Origin: Gordonia sp. ABSL11-1
GTDB lineage: Bacteria; Actinomycetota; Actinomycetes; Mycobacteriales; Mycobacteriaceae
NCBI RefSeq assembly: GCF_030315685.1
Contig: NZ_JASXSI010000003.1
Coordinates: 124,001-188,000 of the forward strand
DNA length: 64,000 nt
Direction: 5' to 3'
Numbering within the stretch: position 1 is the stretch's first letter; each line of letters starts with the position of its first letter. Shown piece by piece: positions 17,124-31,100 of the stretch. Under the pieces are notes generated by a model, which did no database searches, had not been told where the DNA came from, and saw only the letters and a program-made list of their open reading frames with translations. A program made the translations under genes and the position numbers.

Positions 17124-20100
17124 ATGGGGTCAGTCGACAACTTCCACGACGGCACTGAGTCCGAGCTCGTACCTCTGGAGCTCACCGCTGCGCAGCGAGG
17201 AATGTGGTTCGCGGAAAATCTGTCGGCAGACTATTCCGTCACCGTTGCGCAATATCTCGATATCCGGGATCAGGATCGACGACTGGATCGCGAGCTGTTC
17301 CGGCGCGCAGTCGTCGACAACGGGCGTGCACAGGAGTCGGCGTTCACCAGGATCGTCGAGGTCAACGGCATCCCGATGCAGGTCGTCGACCAATCCCTCG
17401 ACAATGATCTCGAATACCGTGATTTCCGTGGTCATTCCGATCCGGCGGCCGCCGCGATGCAGTGGATGAATGACGATTATCAGCGGCAAATGGATCTCCG
17501 CACCGACAAACTCGTCGTTTCCACACTTCTCCAGATCGCCGATGATCGTCATTTCTGGTATGTGCGCGCGCATCATATTGCGCTCGACGGATATGCGGGA
17601 TTGATGGCGGTTCAAGATGTCGTGAATCGATATAATGCGGCGGTCGCCGGAACAGAATATTCGGCAAAACCCGGCGCGTCGTTGGCAGAACTCGTCGAGG
17701 ACGACAAGAAATACATCGAGGGCACCCGCCGCGTGTCGGACCGCGACTACTGGGTCGACCGGGTCCGTGACCTGCCGGAGCGGGTCACCCTGGCCGAGAG
17801 TTCCGTCGCCGCCGAGCTGTCCCCGCGCAACATCGTCGCCGGCTCCGAGCTGACCGCTGCGCAGCAGGGCGAACTCGATCGCGTCGCCGCCGACCTCAAC
17901 ACCTCGGCCGCCGTTCTCCTCACCGCCGGGTTCTCCGCCTACCTCGCCCGGATGGCCGGCACCGACGACGTGGTCCTGAGCCTTCCCGTCACCGGCCGGG
18001 CGACCGCCAAGATCAAGCGGGCGAGCGGCATGCTCGCCAACATGCTTCCGGTGCGCGCGCGCGACATCTCGCATCTGTCGATGCGCACGCTCATCGATCA
18101 GGTCACCCTGGAGCTGACCGGGGCGTTACGACACCAGCGGTACCGCTTCGAGGACATCCGCATCGACGCCGGACTGAACGACGCCAACACCGCGTCATTC
18201 GGTCCGATCGTCAACCTGATGTTCTTCGACAAGCCCATCGAGATGTCCGGCGCGAGTGTCGATTACCAGATCCTGACGTCTGGCATCCTCGAGGATCTGC
18301 GGCTCAACGTCTATCAGGCGAGTCCCGGGGCGCGACTTGTCGTCGACTTCCACGGCAACCCGAATCTTTATTCCGAGGACGAACTCCGCGGCCATCTCGA
18401 GCGGTTCCTGATCTTCCTCGACCGTCTGTTCTCCGACCTCGACGCGCTCGTCGGCGCCGTCGACCTGCTGCGCACCGACGAGAGCGCCGCCCTGGTCCGC
18501 CTCGGTGAGGGGCCGGCGCTGACCGAGCCCGTCACCGACACCCACCTGCTCGCGGCGTTCGAGCGCACGGTGCGCGACCACCCGGACGCGACGGCGGTCG
18601 TGTTCGAGGACCAGATCTGGACGTATGCGCAGTTCGATCGGCTGCGTCGCACGCTGGCCGATCACCTCGTGGACGCCGGGGCAGGCCGCGGCGACCACGT
18701 GGTGGTCGCGCTCGACCGCGGTGTGGCGCAACTGGCGGCCATCTATGCCGTCCTGACCGTCGGGGCGGCATATGTCCCCGTCGACCCGGCGCAGCCCGAC
18801 GAGCGGCGCGCGCTGATCGTCGACACCGTGTCGGCACGGATCGTCCTCGACGCGGCGCGGCTGGCGTCCATCGGATTCGATGTCCGCGACGGCGACGCCG
18901 AACCCGGCGAGCACGAGGTCGTCGGCGGCGGTCCGGAAGCGGCCTACGTCCTGTTCACCTCCGGCTCCACCGGTACGCCCAAGGGCGTCCAGGTCGCACA
19001 CGGCGCGGTGCTCAACCGTCTCGCCTGGATGCAGGAGAACTATCCGCTGACCGCGGGGGACCGGGTGCTCTACAAGACCCCGTTCACCTTCGACGTCTCC
19101 GTTTGGGAACTGTTGTGGCCGTTGGCCCGTGGCGCTGCGATGGTGATCGCCCGGCCGGACGGTCACCGCGATCCCGAGTACCTGCTCGACCTGATCACCG
19201 CATGGCAGGTCAACGTCGCGCACTTCGTGCCGTCGATGCTCGACGTGTACACCGAGGTGCTGATCAACGACGGCCACCAGACCCTGTTGCCGCCATCCGT
19301 GCGTCGCGTCTTCACCTCCGGTGAGGCACTGCCGCGACTCCTGGCCGACCGCGTGCTCGGCGGCTCCTCCGCGGAGCTGGTCAACCTCTACGGGCCGACC
19401 GAGGCCGCCATCGACGTCACCGAGTACCGGGTCGTCCCGGGCGACGGCCCCGTCCCGATCGGTCGTCCCGTCGCCAACACCGACGTCCTCGTCCTCGACC
19501 CGCGGCTGCAGCCGGTACCCGTCGGCGTCGCCGGTGAGCTCTACCTCGCCGGTTGTCAGCTCGCCGACGGTTACGTCGGTCGTGCCGATCTGAGCTCGGA
19601 CCGGTTCGTCGCGAACCCCGTCGGCGGGCCGGGCGCCCGGATGTACCGCACCGGTGACCTCGTGCGCTGGGCCGCCGACGGACAGATCCAGTACCTCGGC
19701 CGCACCGACTTCCAGGTCAAGATCCGCGGCCAGCGCATCGAGCCGGGCGAGATCGAGGCCGTCCTCGACGGCATGCCCGGTGTGGACGCGACCGCCGTGG
19801 TCGCCCGCACCGACCTCGGCCCGGGTCCGGTCCTGGTCGCCTATCTGCGCTCCGACGACGACTCCGTCAGCGAGGCCGCCGCCCTGGCCTGGTGCCGACG
19901 ACACCTTCCGTCGCACATGGTCCCGTCGGCCGCCGTCCTGCTCGAACAGTTCCCGATCAACGCGACCGGCAAGCTGGATCGCAAGCAGCTGCCGGCACCG
20001 GAGTTGCGGCCGGTGGTCGGCTATGAGGCTCCTCGCACGCCGGTCGAGCAGACACTCGCGATGCTGGTCGGTGAGATGCTCGGCGTCGATCAGGTCGGCC

Positions 20101-23100
20101 TGCGCGACAACATCTTCAAGCTCGGCGGCGACTCGCTGATGGCGGCGCGCCTGGTCTCGCGCGCGCGTGTGGAGCACGACGTGCGGGTGGATCTGACCGA
20201 CGTGTTCACCTCGGTCGACGTCGGCGAGATCGCCGAACGATCGCGCTCCGGCGGCACCGACGGCCGGCCGGCGCTGACCCGTGTGCACCCGCGCCCGGAG
20301 ACGATCCCGCTGTCGCACGCGCAGACCCGACTCTGGTTCGTGAATCGCATGGATCCCGGTGCTGCGACCTACAACATGCCGGGCGCGGTGCGCCTCGGTC
20401 ACGAGGTCGATGTCACCGCGCTGCAGCAGGCCCTGGTGGACCTGGTGGAGCGGCACGAGAGCCTGCGCACCCGGTTCGGGTCGCAGGGGGGTGAGCCGGT
20501 CCAGGAGATCCTCACGACCGACGAGGCACTGCGATTCCTCGACATCGAGGTGGCCGTCGTCGACGATCGCCTCGACGAGGTCCTCACCGGCGAGGCCGCC
20601 CGCGGATTCGATCTCGCCCACGACATCCCGTTCCGTGCACGCATCCTGTCCGACCGGCACGGCGTCGTCGTGATGGTGGTGCTCCACCACATCGCCGGTG
20701 ACGGATTCTCCCTCATGCCGCTGATCCGTGATCTGTTCGCCGCGTACTCCGCGCGGCGCGAGGGTGTGCAGGCCGGACTCGCGCCGCTCGAGGTGCAGTA
20801 CGCGGACTTCGCGATGTGGCAGCAGCAACTCCTCGGTGACTCCGACAACCCGACCGAGGTGGCGGCCGAGGGCCTGTCGTTCTGGCAGGACGAACTCGCG
20901 GACCTGCCCGGATTCCTGCCGCTGCCGACCGACCGGCCGCGCCCGCACGTGGCGACCGGTGCCGGTGGCTATGTCGACACCGTCATCGACGCCGACCTGG
21001 CCGCGGCCATCCGCACCCTCGCGCGTGATCACAACGTCACCCCGTTCTCCGTGCTGCACACCGCGTTCGCGGTGCTGCTGACCCGCTGGGCCGAGGTCGA
21101 CGAGGTCGCGATCGGCACCGCCGTCGCGGGCCGCGACGAGCCCGAGACCGTCGACCTGGTCGGCATGTTCGTCAACACGGTGGTGCTGCGGACCGCGCTG
21201 CGCCCCGACGACACGACCGCACAGCTGCTCGACCGCGCCCACACCACCCGAACCCGCGCGATGCGGCACGCATCGATCCCGTTCGAGCGGGTCGTCGAGG
21301 CCGTCTCGCCGGAACGCTCGGCCGCGCACACCCCGCTGTTCCAGGTGTCGCTGACGATGCATCCCGGTCAGGCGGCCGCCCTCGACGAGTGGGTCGATTC
21401 GGCCGAGCTTCTCGATACCCGTGTGCCCGCAGCCAAGTTCGACCTGTCGGTCACGGTGACCGATCAGGTCGGGGCGTCCGGCTTCGAGGTCGAACTCGCC
21501 TACGCGTCCGATCTGTTCGATCACCGCACCATCGAACGGGTCGGCGCGCAGCTGATCACCGTGTTGCAGTCGATGATCGACGCGCCTCACCGACCGGTCG
21601 GCACCATCGACCTGCTCGGCACCGGAGACGTCGCCGAGCTGACCGCACCGGCCGAGTCCCGGGTCATCCCGGAGACCCTGCGCGATCTGCTGTTCAACGG
21701 TCTGGTCCAGTCGAACCCGGCGGCGGTGGCGATCAGCGGCACGTCCACGATCACCTGGTCTACGCTGGAGGCCAACTCGAATCAGCTTGCGCGCGAACTG
21801 GTGTCGCGCGGTCTCGGTGCCGGCGACGTGGTGGCCATCTGCATCCCGCGGTCGCACCTGTCGGTGACGTCGATGATCGCGGTGGCGAAATCGGGTGCCG
21901 CGTTCGTCAGCATCGACCCCGGTCATCCGCCGGCCCGCCTGGCCGAGATCCTCGCGGACAGCGGGGCGTCGATGGGACTGACGTCGGTCGCCGTCCGCGC
22001 GCAGGCCCCGGCCGGCGTGGAGTGGCTGGCCGTCGACGACGAGACGGTCGAACTGCAGCTCGCCGGCCACAGCGGTGCACGACTGCACAGTGACGAACTC
22101 CGTCGCGTCCCGCGCGTCGACGATCTCGCCTATCTCATCTACACGTCCGGCTCCACCGGACGACCGAAAGCCGCCGCCGTCAGCCACATCGGTCTGGCCA
22201 ACGTGGTCGCCAACCAGAAGAAGATCCTGCGTCTCGACCAGCGCTCGCGCGTGCTGCACGTGGCCTCACCGAGCTTCGACGCGTCCATCTTCGAGATCCT
22301 CATGGCGTTGGGCACCGGAGGCGAACTCGTCATCAGCCCGACCGGTGTGTACGGCGGCGACGAACTCGCGTCGCTCATCGACCGGCACCGGGTGACCCAC
22401 GCGGTGATGACCCCGTCGGCGCTGGGCACCCTCGAGCCCGCCGCAGTCCCCAGTCTGGGACGCGTCATCAGCGTCGGTGAGGCCTGCCCGCCGGACCTGA
22501 TGCGCCGCTGGGCACGCGCGGGGCGCGCGTTCTTCAACCTGTACGGACCCACCGAGGTCACCATCTGGGCCACCGCTGCGGGACCCATGCACGAGGGCGA
22601 CGAGGTCACCGTCGGCCGCGCCGTCCCGGGAGTCGGCGCGCTCGTCCTCGACCAGACGCTGCGCCCGGTCCCCGAGGGCGTCCCGGGTGAGCTGTACCTG
22701 TCGGGTATCCAGCTCGCTCGTGCTTATCATCGCCGAAGCGATCTGACCGCAACACGTTTCGTGGCCAACCCGTTCGGTGCCGGTGAGCGGATGTACCGGA
22801 CCGGAGATCGCGTGGTGCGCACGGCCACCGGCAATCTACGGTACGTCGGCCGAACCGACTTCCAGTTGAAGATCCGCGGACTGCGGATCGAGCCGGGAGA
22901 GGTCGACGCCGCGATCCTGCATCACCCGCTGGTCACCGAGGTCGTGAGTCTCGGCGTTCCCGGCCCGGGCGGTGAGGACGTGCTCGTCGCCTACGCGAAA
23001 CTGGTCGATGGCGCCCCGGCCGAGCCCAAGCGCATCCTCGAGCAGGCCGCCACGCATCTGCCGGGCTACATGGTTCCCCACGCGCTGGTCGTGGTGAAGG

Positions 23101-25145
23101 AATTCCGCCTCACCACGTCTGGCAAGATCGACCGGAAATCCCTTCCGCCGGTGGACTTCACCGCATCGCTGCCGTATCGGGCGCCGAGTTCGCAAATGGA
23201 GGCGGTCGTCGCCGGGATCTTCGGTCAGGTGCTCGGGCAGGACCGGGTCAGCGCCGATGCCGACTTCTTCGACCTCGGCGGCAGCTCCCTGTCGGCCACC
23301 AAGGTGACGTCGCGGCTGTCGGCGCTGCTGGATCGTCAGGTCCCGGTCAAGCTCCTGTTCGAGCGGCCGACCGTGGCCACCCTGGCGCAGGCGCTGGCCG
23401 GCGGCCCGACGGGTCAGAGTGCGCCTCCGTTGCTGGCCCGCAGCCGTGCCGAACTGGTGCACGTCTCGGAGATGCAGCGCGGGCTGTGGCTGGTCAACCG
23501 TGCCGACCCCGATTCGGCCGCCTACAACGTGGCGATGGCGCTGCGTCTCACCGGAGATCTCGACGTGGCCGCACTGCAGCTGGCCACCGCGGACATCGTC
23601 CGGCGGCATGAGTCGCTGCGCACCACCTACCCGATGATCAACGGTGAGCCGATCCAGGTGATCATGCCTGCGGACGTGGTCGAGAGCGATCTCACCGTCG
23701 AGTTGCGCGAGGTCACAACCTCTCTCGAGGCCGCGATCGCGGAGGTCACCGGTGCCGGCTTCGACATCGCCACCCGCCCTCCGGTGCGGGCGGTGCTGTT
23801 ACGGATCGCCTCCGACGAGCACATCCTGGTCTTCGTGGTGCACCACATCAGCGCCGACGGGGCGTCGATGTCGCCGCTCGCTCGCGACCTGATGACCGCG
23901 TACGCGGCGCGGAGCAACGGTGCCGAGCCCGCGTGGAAACCGCTGCCGGTGCAGTACGCGGACTTCAGCCTCTGGGTCTCCGAGCGGCTGGCCGTGCTCG
24001 ACGCCGACGGCGTCACCGAGGGTGAGCGTCAGCTCGCCTACTGGGACGAACGGCTGGCGGGCGTGCCGGAGCGACTGGAACTGCCGTTGGATCACCAGCG
24101 GCCGAAGTCGCCGAGCTTCGCCGGTGATGCGGTGAACTTCGAGATCCCCGCGGCACTCGTCGGGCTGCTCGAGAATGTCGCCCGGCAACACCACACGACA
24201 CTGTTCATGGTCGTGCACGCCGCATTCGCGGTCCTGCTCAACCGCATGTCGGGTCGCGACGACCTGGTCATCGGTACGCCGTTCGCGGGCCGCGGCGAGC
24301 AGAGCCTCGACGACGTCGTCGGCATGTTCGTCAACACGCTGGCACTGCGGACCCGGGTCAATCCGGGTGAGCAGTTCGTCGACCTGCTCGAACGCGTGCG
24401 CAACGACGATCTCGCCGACATGTCGCACACCGACGTGGCGTTCGACAACATCGTGTCGCGCACGTTGCCGAAGCCACCGACCTCGTACAACCCGATCTAC
24501 CAGGTGATGCTGGCGTTCCAGGACGTCGACTTCCCGACCCTGCAGTTCGATCGGCTGACCGTGGCACCGGTGCACGAGGAACTGACGTCGGCGAAGGTCG
24601 ATCTGCAGCTGACGCTGTTCCCCAACGATCCCGACCGGGACGAGCGTGGGGGAGCGATGCGGGCTCAGTTCCTCTTCGCCACAGACCTTTTCGAACGCAC
24701 CACGATCGAGCGGCTGGCGTCACGCTATCTACAGGTGCTCGAGACGGTCGCCGCCGATCCCGAGCACGTCGTCGGCGATGTCAGCATTCGGCTGTCCGAC
24801 GAGATCATGTCCGCGGCGCCGGAATCCGACTCGGTCGAGGTCAGCTTGGCCGACCTCGTGTCGGAGGCGGCGGCGGCCGACCCGACAGCGATGGCGGTCA
24901 GCGGCGCCGCGACGCTGACCTTCGGTGACGTCGACATCATGACGCAGGCAATGGGACCCACTGCGCCAGACGCGGATTCGGCGCTGACGATGGCGCTGAT
25001 GACCTTGGTGCCGGGCCTGGCCGAGGCCGGGCCGGAAGGCTTCGACGGTCTCCTCAGTGAGCTGCGGGATCGGGCCCGAAGCGTGGTGACACAGAACGAA
25101 CATTCGACGGATTCGGTTGAGTCGGAAGGCAGCGAGCGAACGTGA
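17124..25145 (+). CDS. Nonribosomal peptide synthetase: starter C-A-T-C-A-T-C, with C-terminal A fragment
   Basis: First protein of the nine-module line, about 2,673 residues. Order: starter C 16-455 (HHIALDG ~150), A1 473-970, T1 (GGDSL, Ser ~1004), C 1056-1490, A2 1517-2010, T2 (GGSSL ~2050), C 2106-2543, then an A-domain-like fragment ~2572-2652. The first C domain resembles that of EntF ([20 protein letters not shown], later [10 protein letters not shown]), a type that accepts an acyl or aryl group made elsewhere, so the product is probably N-acylated. A1 reads DVWHFSLID, essentially the serine code (EntF: DVWHFSLVD). A2 reads DAFVIVLIW, unassigned. The last C has no complete A domain on this protein; its partner is the first A of the next protein. 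ATG 17124 is preferred over 17103 because a purine-rich ggaagagagagg precedes it and homology starts later. The stop overlaps the next start (GTGA). Confidence 0.95.
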   Translation: MGSVDNFHDGTESELVPLELTAAQRGMWFAENLSADYSVTVAQYLDIRDQDRRLDRELFRRAVVDNGRAQESAFTRIVEVNGIPMQVVDQSLDNDLEYRDFRGHSDPAAAAMQWMNDDYQRQMDLRTDKLVVSTLLQIADDRHFWYVRAHHIALDGYAGLMAVQDVVNRYNAAVAGTEYSAKPGASLAELVEDDKKYIEGTRRVSDRDYWVDRVRDLPERVTLAESSVAAELSPRNIVAGSELTAAQQGELDRVAADLNTSAAVLLTAGFSAYLARMAGTDDVVLSLPVTGRATAKIKRASGMLANMLPVRARDISHLSMRTLIDQVTLELTGALRHQRYRFEDIRIDAGLNDANTASFGPIVNLMFFDKPIEMSGASVDYQILTSGILEDLRLNVYQASPGARLVVDFHGNPNLYSEDELRGHLERFLIFLDRLFSDLDALVGAVDLLRTDESAALVRLGEGPALTEPVTDTHLLAAFERTVRDHPDATAVVFEDQIWTYAQFDRLRRTLADHLVDAGAGRGDHVVVALDRGVAQLAAIYAVLTVGAAYVPVDPAQPDERRALIVDTVSARIVLDAARLASIGFDVRDGDAEPGEHEVVGGGPEAAYVLFTSGSTGTPKGVQVAHGAVLNRLAWMQENYPLTAGDRVLYKTPFTFDVSVWELLWPLARGAAMVIARPDGHRDPEYLLDLITAWQVNVAHFVPSMLDVYTEVLINDGHQTLLPPSVRRVFTSGEALPRLLADRVLGGSSAELVNLYGPTEAAIDVTEYRVVPGDGPVPIGRPVANTDVLVLDPRLQPVPVGVAGELYLAGCQLADGYVGRADLSSDRFVANPVGGPGARMYRTGDLVRWAADGQIQYLGRTDFQVKIRGQRIEPGEIEAVLDGMPGVDATAVVARTDLGPGPVLVAYLRSDDDSVSEAAALAWCRRHLPSHMVPSAAVLLEQFPINATGKLDRKQLPAPELRPVVGYEAPRTPVEQTLAMLVGEMLGVDQVGLRDNIFKLGGDSLMAARLVSRARVEHDVRVDLTDVFTSVDVGEIAERSRSGGTDGRPALTRVHPRPETIPLSHAQTRLWFVNRMDPGAATYNMPGAVRLGHEVDVTALQQALVDLVERHESLRTRFGSQGGEPVQEILTTDEALRFLDIEVAVVDDRLDEVLTGEAARGFDLAHDIPFRARILSDRHGVVVMVVLHHIAGDGFSLMPLIRDLFAAYSARREGVQAGLAPLEVQYADFAMWQQQLLGDSDNPTEVAAEGLSFWQDELADLPGFLPLPTDRPRPHVATGAGGYVDTVIDADLAAAIRTLARDHNVTPFSVLHTAFAVLLTRWAEVDEVAIGTAVAGRDEPETVDLVGMFVNTVVLRTALRPDDTTAQLLDRAHTTRTRAMRHASIPFERVVEAVSPERSAAHTPLFQVSLTMHPGQAAALDEWVDSAELLDTRVPAAKFDLSVTVTDQVGASGFEVELAYASDLFDHRTIERVGAQLITVLQSMIDAPHRPVGTIDLLGTGDVAELTAPAESRVIPETLRDLLFNGLVQSNPAAVAISGTSTITWSTLEANSNQLARELVSRGLGAGDVVAICIPRSHLSVTSMIAVAKSGAAFVSIDPGHPPARLAEILADSGASMGLTSVAVRAQAPAGVEWLAVDDETVELQLAGHSGARLHSDELRRVPRVDDLAYLIYTSGSTGRPKAAAVSHIGLANVVANQKKILRLDQRSRVLHVASPSFDASIFEILMALGTGGELVISPTGVYGGDELASLIDRHRVTHAVMTPSALGTLEPAAVPSLGRVISVGEACPPDLMRRWARAGRAFFNLYGPTEVTIWATAAGPMHEGDEVTVGRAVPGVGALVLDQTLRPVPEGVPGELYLSGIQLARAYHRRSDLTATRFVANPFGAGERMYRTGDRVVRTATGNLRYVGRTDFQLKIRGLRIEPGEVDAAILHHPLVTEVVSLGVPGPGGEDVLVAYAKLVDGAPAEPKRILEQAATHLPGYMVPHALVVVKEFRLTTSGKIDRKSLPPVDFTASLPYRAPSSQMEAVVAGIFGQVLGQDRVSADADFFDLGGSSLSATKVTSRLSALLDRQVPVKLLFERPTVATLAQALAGGPTGQSAPPLLARSRAELVHVSEMQRGLWLVNRADPDSAAYNVAMALRLTGDLDVAALQLATADIVRRHESLRTTYPMINGEPIQVIMPADVVESDLTVELREVTTSLEAAIAEVTGAGFDIATRPPVRAVLLRIASDEHILVFVVHHISADGASMSPLARDLMTAYAARSNGAEPAWKPLPVQYADFSLWVSERLAVLDADGVTEGERQLAYWDERLAGVPERLELPLDHQRPKSPSFAGDAVNFEIPAALVGLLENVARQHHTTLFMVVHAAFAVLLNRMSGRDDLVIGTPFAGRGEQSLDDVVGMFVNTLALRTRVNPGEQFVDLLERVRNDDLADMSHTDVAFDNIVSRTLPKPPTSYNPIYQVMLAFQDVDFPTLQFDRLTVAPVHEELTSAKVDLQLTLFPNDPDRDERGGAMRAQFLFATDLFERTTIERLASRYLQVLETVAADPEHVVGDVSIRLSDEIMSAAPESDSVEVSLADLVSEAAAADPTAMAVSGAATLTFGDVDIMTQAMGPTAPDADSALTMALMTLVPGLAEAGPEGFDGLLSELRDRARSVVTQNEHSTDSVESEGSERT
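24838..25080 (+). other. A-domain N-terminal fragment at the NRPS C terminus (possible docking element)
   Basis: After the last C domain the protein continues with [20 protein letters not shown] and TLTFGDVD, which match the opening of an A domain, then changes to a probably helical segment ([14 protein letters not shown], then [12 protein letters not shown]). No catalytic A motif follows. The same layout occurs at the N terminus of the next NRPS and in two free-standing small proteins (12928-13233, 50598-50906). Its place at the protein-protein junction suggests a role in pairing the two synthetases; this is inference. Confidence 0.65.
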
Positions 25146-28100
25146 CGGAGATCGGCTTGGACGCAGTAGACATTTCTACGGGATGGGGGCGGCGTCCGCC
25201 GACGCGAGACCTGATCACCATTGCGGCCCAGCTCGAACCGGGTACTGTAGCGCTGGCCGGGACCGCCTCGCCGGTGACGTTCGCCGAACTCAACGGCCGG
25301 GTCGCGCCCACCGCGTCGGTGTTCGCCTCGCGCGGCCTGGACACCGAGGCGGCCGTCAGCGCGATCGTCACCGCGTTGATCCCCAAGGACGGACTCGATC
25401 CGGCAGGTATCGCCGCGGCGATCCAGACCGCGATCGACGACATCCGCGAACGCGCGTACGCCGTCGCCGGCACCACCGACTGGGGTTCCCTGCCCGGCAT
25501 CTTCCGGTCGGCGGTGCATCGCTTCGGCGATCGCGTCGCGATCACCGACCTGTCCGGCGGTGCGCTGACCTACCGTGAGCTCGACGACCGCTCGGATGCC
25601 GTGGCCTCCGGGCTCCTCGCCTCCGGTGTCACCACGGGCAGCGTGGTCGGTCTGGCGACCCCGCGCACCGTCGACGTGATGGTCGCGATTCTCGGCATCC
25701 TCAAGGCCGGCGCCACCTACCTTCCGCTGGACACCTCGCATCCCGCCGATCGCCTCTCCTTCGTCGTCTCCGACGCCGATCCGGTGCTCGTCATCACCGA
25801 CCACGACGGGCGCGAGGTGCTCGGCTTCCTCGATGTCGAACGCCGCACGATCTCCGAACTCCTCGCCGATGCCGACGGGGCCACCGTGTCGCTGCCGAGT
25901 GCGATCGACGCGCGCGGCGCCGCCTACATGATCTTCACCTCCGGGTCCACCGGACGTCCCAAAGGCGTTGTCGTGGAGCATCGTAGCGTCGTGGCGCTGA
26001 TGGCGGCGGCCCAGCAGCACTATGCGTTCACCGAGCACGACGTGTGGACGATGTTCCACTCTTACGCGTTCGACGTGTCGGTGTTCGAGATGTGGGGACC
26101 GCTGCTGTTCGGTGGCCGCCTCGTCGTCGTCGACTTCCTGACGACCCGCAGCCCCGACGAGTTCGCCGAACTGCTCACGGCGGAGCAGGCCACCGTCGTC
26201 TCCCAGACCCCGTCGGCCTACTACCAGCTGGCCGCCGCGGTGCGTCCGGCCACCCGGAACCGACTGGCGGGCAGCGTCCGCTACATGGTCTTCGCCGGTG
26301 AGGCACTCGACTTCGCCCAGGTGCGGAGGTGGTACGAGGACCGTCTCGAGGCCGAAGGCGTGGTCGGGCCGGTCCTGGTGAACATGTACGGCATCACCGA
26401 GACCACCGTGCACTCCACCTTCCGTGCCCTCGATCCCGACTTCGTGGCCTCCGCCAAGGGATCCGACGTCGGCCACGGACTACCCGAGCTGACGATCCAC
26501 CTTCTCGACGATCGCCTGCGCCCCGTCCCGGATGGCGTACCGGGTGAGATCTACGTGAGCGGAACCCAGGTCACCCGTGGGTATCTGGGCCGCCCGGGGC
26601 TGTCGTCGGGCCGGTTCGTCGCGGATCCCTTCGCCGGTGACGGCCGCCGGATGTATCGCAGCGGCGACCTCGCGATCGCGCGCGAGGGAAGTCTGGAATA
26701 CCTCGGCCGCGGCGACGCGCAGGTCAAATTGCGCGGCTTCCGCATCGAACTCGGCGAGGTCGAGACCGCTCTGCTGGCCACCCCCGGGGTCGACGCCGCG
26801 GCCACCGCGGTGAAACAGCGCGACGGCGGCGACGAACTGCTCGTGGGCTACGTTGTCCTCTCCGACGGCGCCGATGTCAGTCCGTCGGATGTCCGCATCG
26901 CGGCGGCAGGCGCACTGCCCGGCTACATGGTTCCCGACGTGGTCATGCTGATCGACGCACTGCCGTTGACGGTCAACGGCAAGCTCGACCGCCGCGGATT
27001 GCCCGACCCCGAGATCGTCGGCGCCGCAGAGTACGTGGCTCCGAGCACCGAGACCGAGAAAATCCTCGCCGAGATCGTCGCGGACGTGCTGGGGATCGAA
27101 CGGATCAGCGTTGCCGAGTCGGTCTTCGACCTCGGTGGCAACTCACTGGCGGCGGCCCGAATCGTCGGCCGCGCCGGGGAGACCTTCAACGTCGACCTCT
27201 CGGTGCGCGACGTGTTCGACGCGCCGACGGTGCGCGGACTGGCCGGGGTCGTCGGTGGCCGCGGTGTCGGTGTCGCGCCTGTCGTCGCGGTACCGATCCG
27301 TCCGGATCGAATCCCGCTGTCCTTCGCGCAGATGCGCATGTGGTTCATCAATCAGTTCGACACGGCCGCGTCGACGTACAACATCCCGGTCCTGCTGCGC
27401 CTCGCCGGTCCGGTGGATGTCGCGGCGCTGCGGTCGGCGCTGGCCGACGTCGTCGTCCGGCACGAGGCCCTGCGGACGGTGTTCCCGTCGGTCGACGGCT
27501 CCCCGGTCCAGATCGTGTCTCCGGCGGATGACGTTGCTGCACAGCTGGATTGGGACACGGTCGCGTCGGAGTCCGATTTCGCCACCGCCGTCACCGCCGG
27601 GTTCGACGTCACCGTGCAGTGGCCGGTCCGCGCCCGCCTGTGGCAGGTCGGTGCCGATGAGTACGTGTTCGGTCTCGTCGCCCACCACATCGCCGCCGAC
27701 GGTGAGTCGATGGCGCCGCTGGTGGCAGACATCGTCACAGCCTACGCGGCACGGGTCGCCGGGGCAGAACCCGAGTTCGCGCCCCTGGACGTGCAGTTCG
27801 CCGACTTCGCCATCTGGCAGCACGAGGTGCTCGGATCCGCCGATGAGCCCGGCTCGATCGTCGGCCGGCAGCTCGCGTACTGGTCCAAGCAGTTGGCCGG
27901 ACTCCCTGATGTCCTGGAACTCCCCACCGACCGTGCACGGCCGGCGGTCGCCTCCCAGCGCGGTGCGGAGGTCACCTTCGAGATCCCGGCGTGGGTCGTC
28001 GACCGGATCGGCGTGGTCTCCCGTGAACGCGGGGTCACCCCGTTCATGGTGGTGCACGCCGGACTGTCCGTCCTGCTCTCCCGGCTGTCGGCGACCGACG

Positions 28101-31100
28101 ACATCTCCGTGGGCACGCCCATCGCGGGTCGCGGTCAGCGAGTGCTGGATCCGCTGGTCGGCATGTTCGTCAACACCCTGGTCCTGCGGACCGGGGTCGA
28201 TCCGGACATGACATTCGACGACCTGCTCGACCAGGTGCGTGTCACCGACCTCGAGGCCTTCGCGCACGCCGACGTGCCGTTCGAGACGGTCGTCGAGCAT
28301 CTCGATCCCGTGCGGTCCGAGGCGTTCGCGCCGCTCACCCAGGTGTTGCTGTCCTTCGACCAGTCGGTGCTCGCCGAGTTCTCCGGAGGTGGGGTGCTGG
28401 CCGAGGACGTCGCCGGTGTCCATGTGAGTTCCGTTGCCGTCGAAGAGATCCCGGCGAAGGTCGACCTGACGGTCGGTATCACGGATGCGGGCGACCGCTG
28501 GTCGGGCTCGCTCATCTTCGCCACCGACATCTTCGATGCGCCGACCGCCGAGCACATGGCGGCCCAGCTGGTCCGGTTGCTCGACCAGTTGACGGCCGAG
28601 CCGGCCCGGCCGGTCGGCGACGCGCACCTCCTCGACGACGAGGACGCGGCCGCCCTGTTGCCGGTGTCGGGCCGGCCCGGCGTCGCTGCGCGCCTGCTCG
28701 CCGACGTGTTCACCGATGTCGCAGCGGCCCATCCGGATCACGTCGCCGTCTCGGACGGCTCCGGAGCCGTTCTGTCCTACGCCGACCTGGACGTGCGGTC
28801 CAATCAGCTCGCGCGATGGCTGATCTCGCAGGGCATCGGGACCGAGTCGCTGGTCGCGTTGGCCATCGGGCGGTCGGTCGACCTGCTCGTCGCCATGTGG
28901 GCGGTCGCCAAGGCCGGCGCCGGCTATCTGCCGATCGATCCCGACTACCCGTCCGAGCGCATCGAGCACATGGTCACCGATTCCGGTGTGCGCGTGGGCC
29001 TCACCACGCGGGCACGGGTGTCGGCGCTGCCGACCGGGGTGGCCTGGAGCGCGGTGGAGGACGTGGCCTCGCCCGACGTCCTCGCGAGCTTCGACGGCGT
29101 GGCGGTGCGCGAGGACGAGCTGCGCGTCCCGCGGCACCTCGACGCCACCGCCTACGTGATCTACACATCCGGGTCGACCGGTACCCCCAAGGGCGTGTCG
29201 GTGACCTATCGCGGCATCCACAACTTCGCCGCCGCGGAGATAGACCGCTTCGGCGTCGACGAGAACGCACGCGTGCTGGGCTTCGCGTCCCCGAGTTTCG
29301 ACGCCTCGATCCTGGAGTGGCTCCTGGCGTCGGGCAGCGGCGCCGCCCTGGTCTACCGCCCGGAGGGCGTGCTCGGTGGGGACATGCTCGCGGACTTCGT
29401 ATGCGAACAGGAACTGACCCACGTCTTCCTCACCCCGACGGTGCTGGCCACCCTGGAGCCGTCGTCGATTCCCGATGTGCGCGTGCTGATCTCGGGCGGC
29501 GAGGCTGTCTCCCAGACGCTCGTCGACCGCTGGGCGCCCGCGCTGCGGTTCTTCAACGCCTACGGTCCCACCGAGGCCTCGGTGGCGGTCGCGATGAGTC
29601 ACGCGCTGACACCCGGCATCGGGGTCCACATCGGCGGCCCGGTCGACGGAGTGGGGCTGCTCGTCCTCGACGCGCGCCTGCACCCGGTCCCGGTCGGCGT
29701 GCCCGGAGACCTCTACGCGGCCGGGGTCGCTCTGGCCCGTGGCTATCTCGATCGTCGCGGTCTGACGTCGGAACGGTTCGTCGCCGACCCGTACGGCGAG
29801 CCGGGCGCCCGGATGTATCGCACCGGGGACGTCGTGCGCTGGCGCCGCGCCGAATCCGGCGATCTCGTCCTCGAGTACGTGGGCCGCAGCGACGACCAGG
29901 TCAAGCTGCGCGGACTGCGCATCGAACTCGGCGAGATCGAGGCGGCGCTGGAATCGCATCCGGCGGTGTCGTCGGCCGTGGTGATCGGTGTGGGGGGATC
30001 GGTGGCCAGCGCGCTCGCCGGATATGTGGTGGCCGACGCCTCGACCGACGTCACCGCGCTGCGCGACTTCGTCGCCGAGCGTCTGCCGTCGCACATGGTC
30101 CCGGCCGGTCTGCAGGTCCTCGACGTCCTGCCGTTGACTCCGGCCGGCAAACTGGATCGCCGCGCACTGCCCGCACCGGTGATCGAGACGGAGACAGCCG
30201 ATCACGTCGATCCGACGTCGTCGACGGAGCTGACCCTCGCCCAGATCGTCGCGGGCGTCCTCGGCGTCGATCGGGTCAGCGTGACCGAGTCGTTCTTCGC
30301 CCTCGGTGGGGATTCGATCAGCTCGATCCAGCTCTCGTCCGCCGCGCGGGCCGTCGGGTTGTCGCTGACGCCCCGCGACATCTTCGAGCACAAGACCGTG
30401 CGCGCCATGGCCCAGGCCGTCTCCTCCGGCGGCGAACGGCTCCCGCTGCTCGACGACCCGTCGGGCGGTACCGGCGAGGTCGCGATCTCGCCGGTGGTGT
30501 CGTGGATGCTCGAATCCTCGGATACAGCAGCCGATTTCGCCGACTTCTCCCAGGCGGTGGCGTTGATCGCGCCGGACGGCCTGACCACGGACGACCTCGC
30601 TGCGGTGCTCAGTGTCGTCGTCGATGCCCACCCGATGCTGTCGGCGCGGATCACCGACGTCGACGGACACTGGGTGCTGACCGCCGGCGTGGGATCGCGC
30701 CCGGTGGTCCGTGAGGTCTCGACGGACACGACCTCGGGGACCGTCGCGTTCACCGAGGCCGTCGCCGCGGTGCACGCGGATGCGCTGGCCCGTCTCGATC
30801 CCTCCGCCGGTGTGCTCGTGTCCGCGGTGATCGTCCGTGGCACCGATGCCGCACGCGTCGTCCTCGCCGTTCATCACCTCGGCGTGGACGCCGTCTCGTG
30901 GCCGATCCTGATCGAGGACGTCATCACGGTGTGGGGCCAGGTGCAGTCGGGGCAGGAACCCCGGGTGCGTCCGGAGGTCACCTCTGCGCAGGCATGGCAC
31001 GGCGCGATCGCCGACCAGACGGCCCATCGCGGCGGCGAGGTCGCCTACTGGGATGCGCGCCTGCCGGAGCCGACCGGTTTCGGAACACCGTTCGACCGTG

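Noticed and set aside
17170..18490. EntF-like first C and Ser modules taken as proof of a catecholate siderophore
   Set aside because: The same starter C type serves fatty-acylated lipopeptides, and no 2,3-dihydroxybenzoate genes are visible. The acyl donor is left open.
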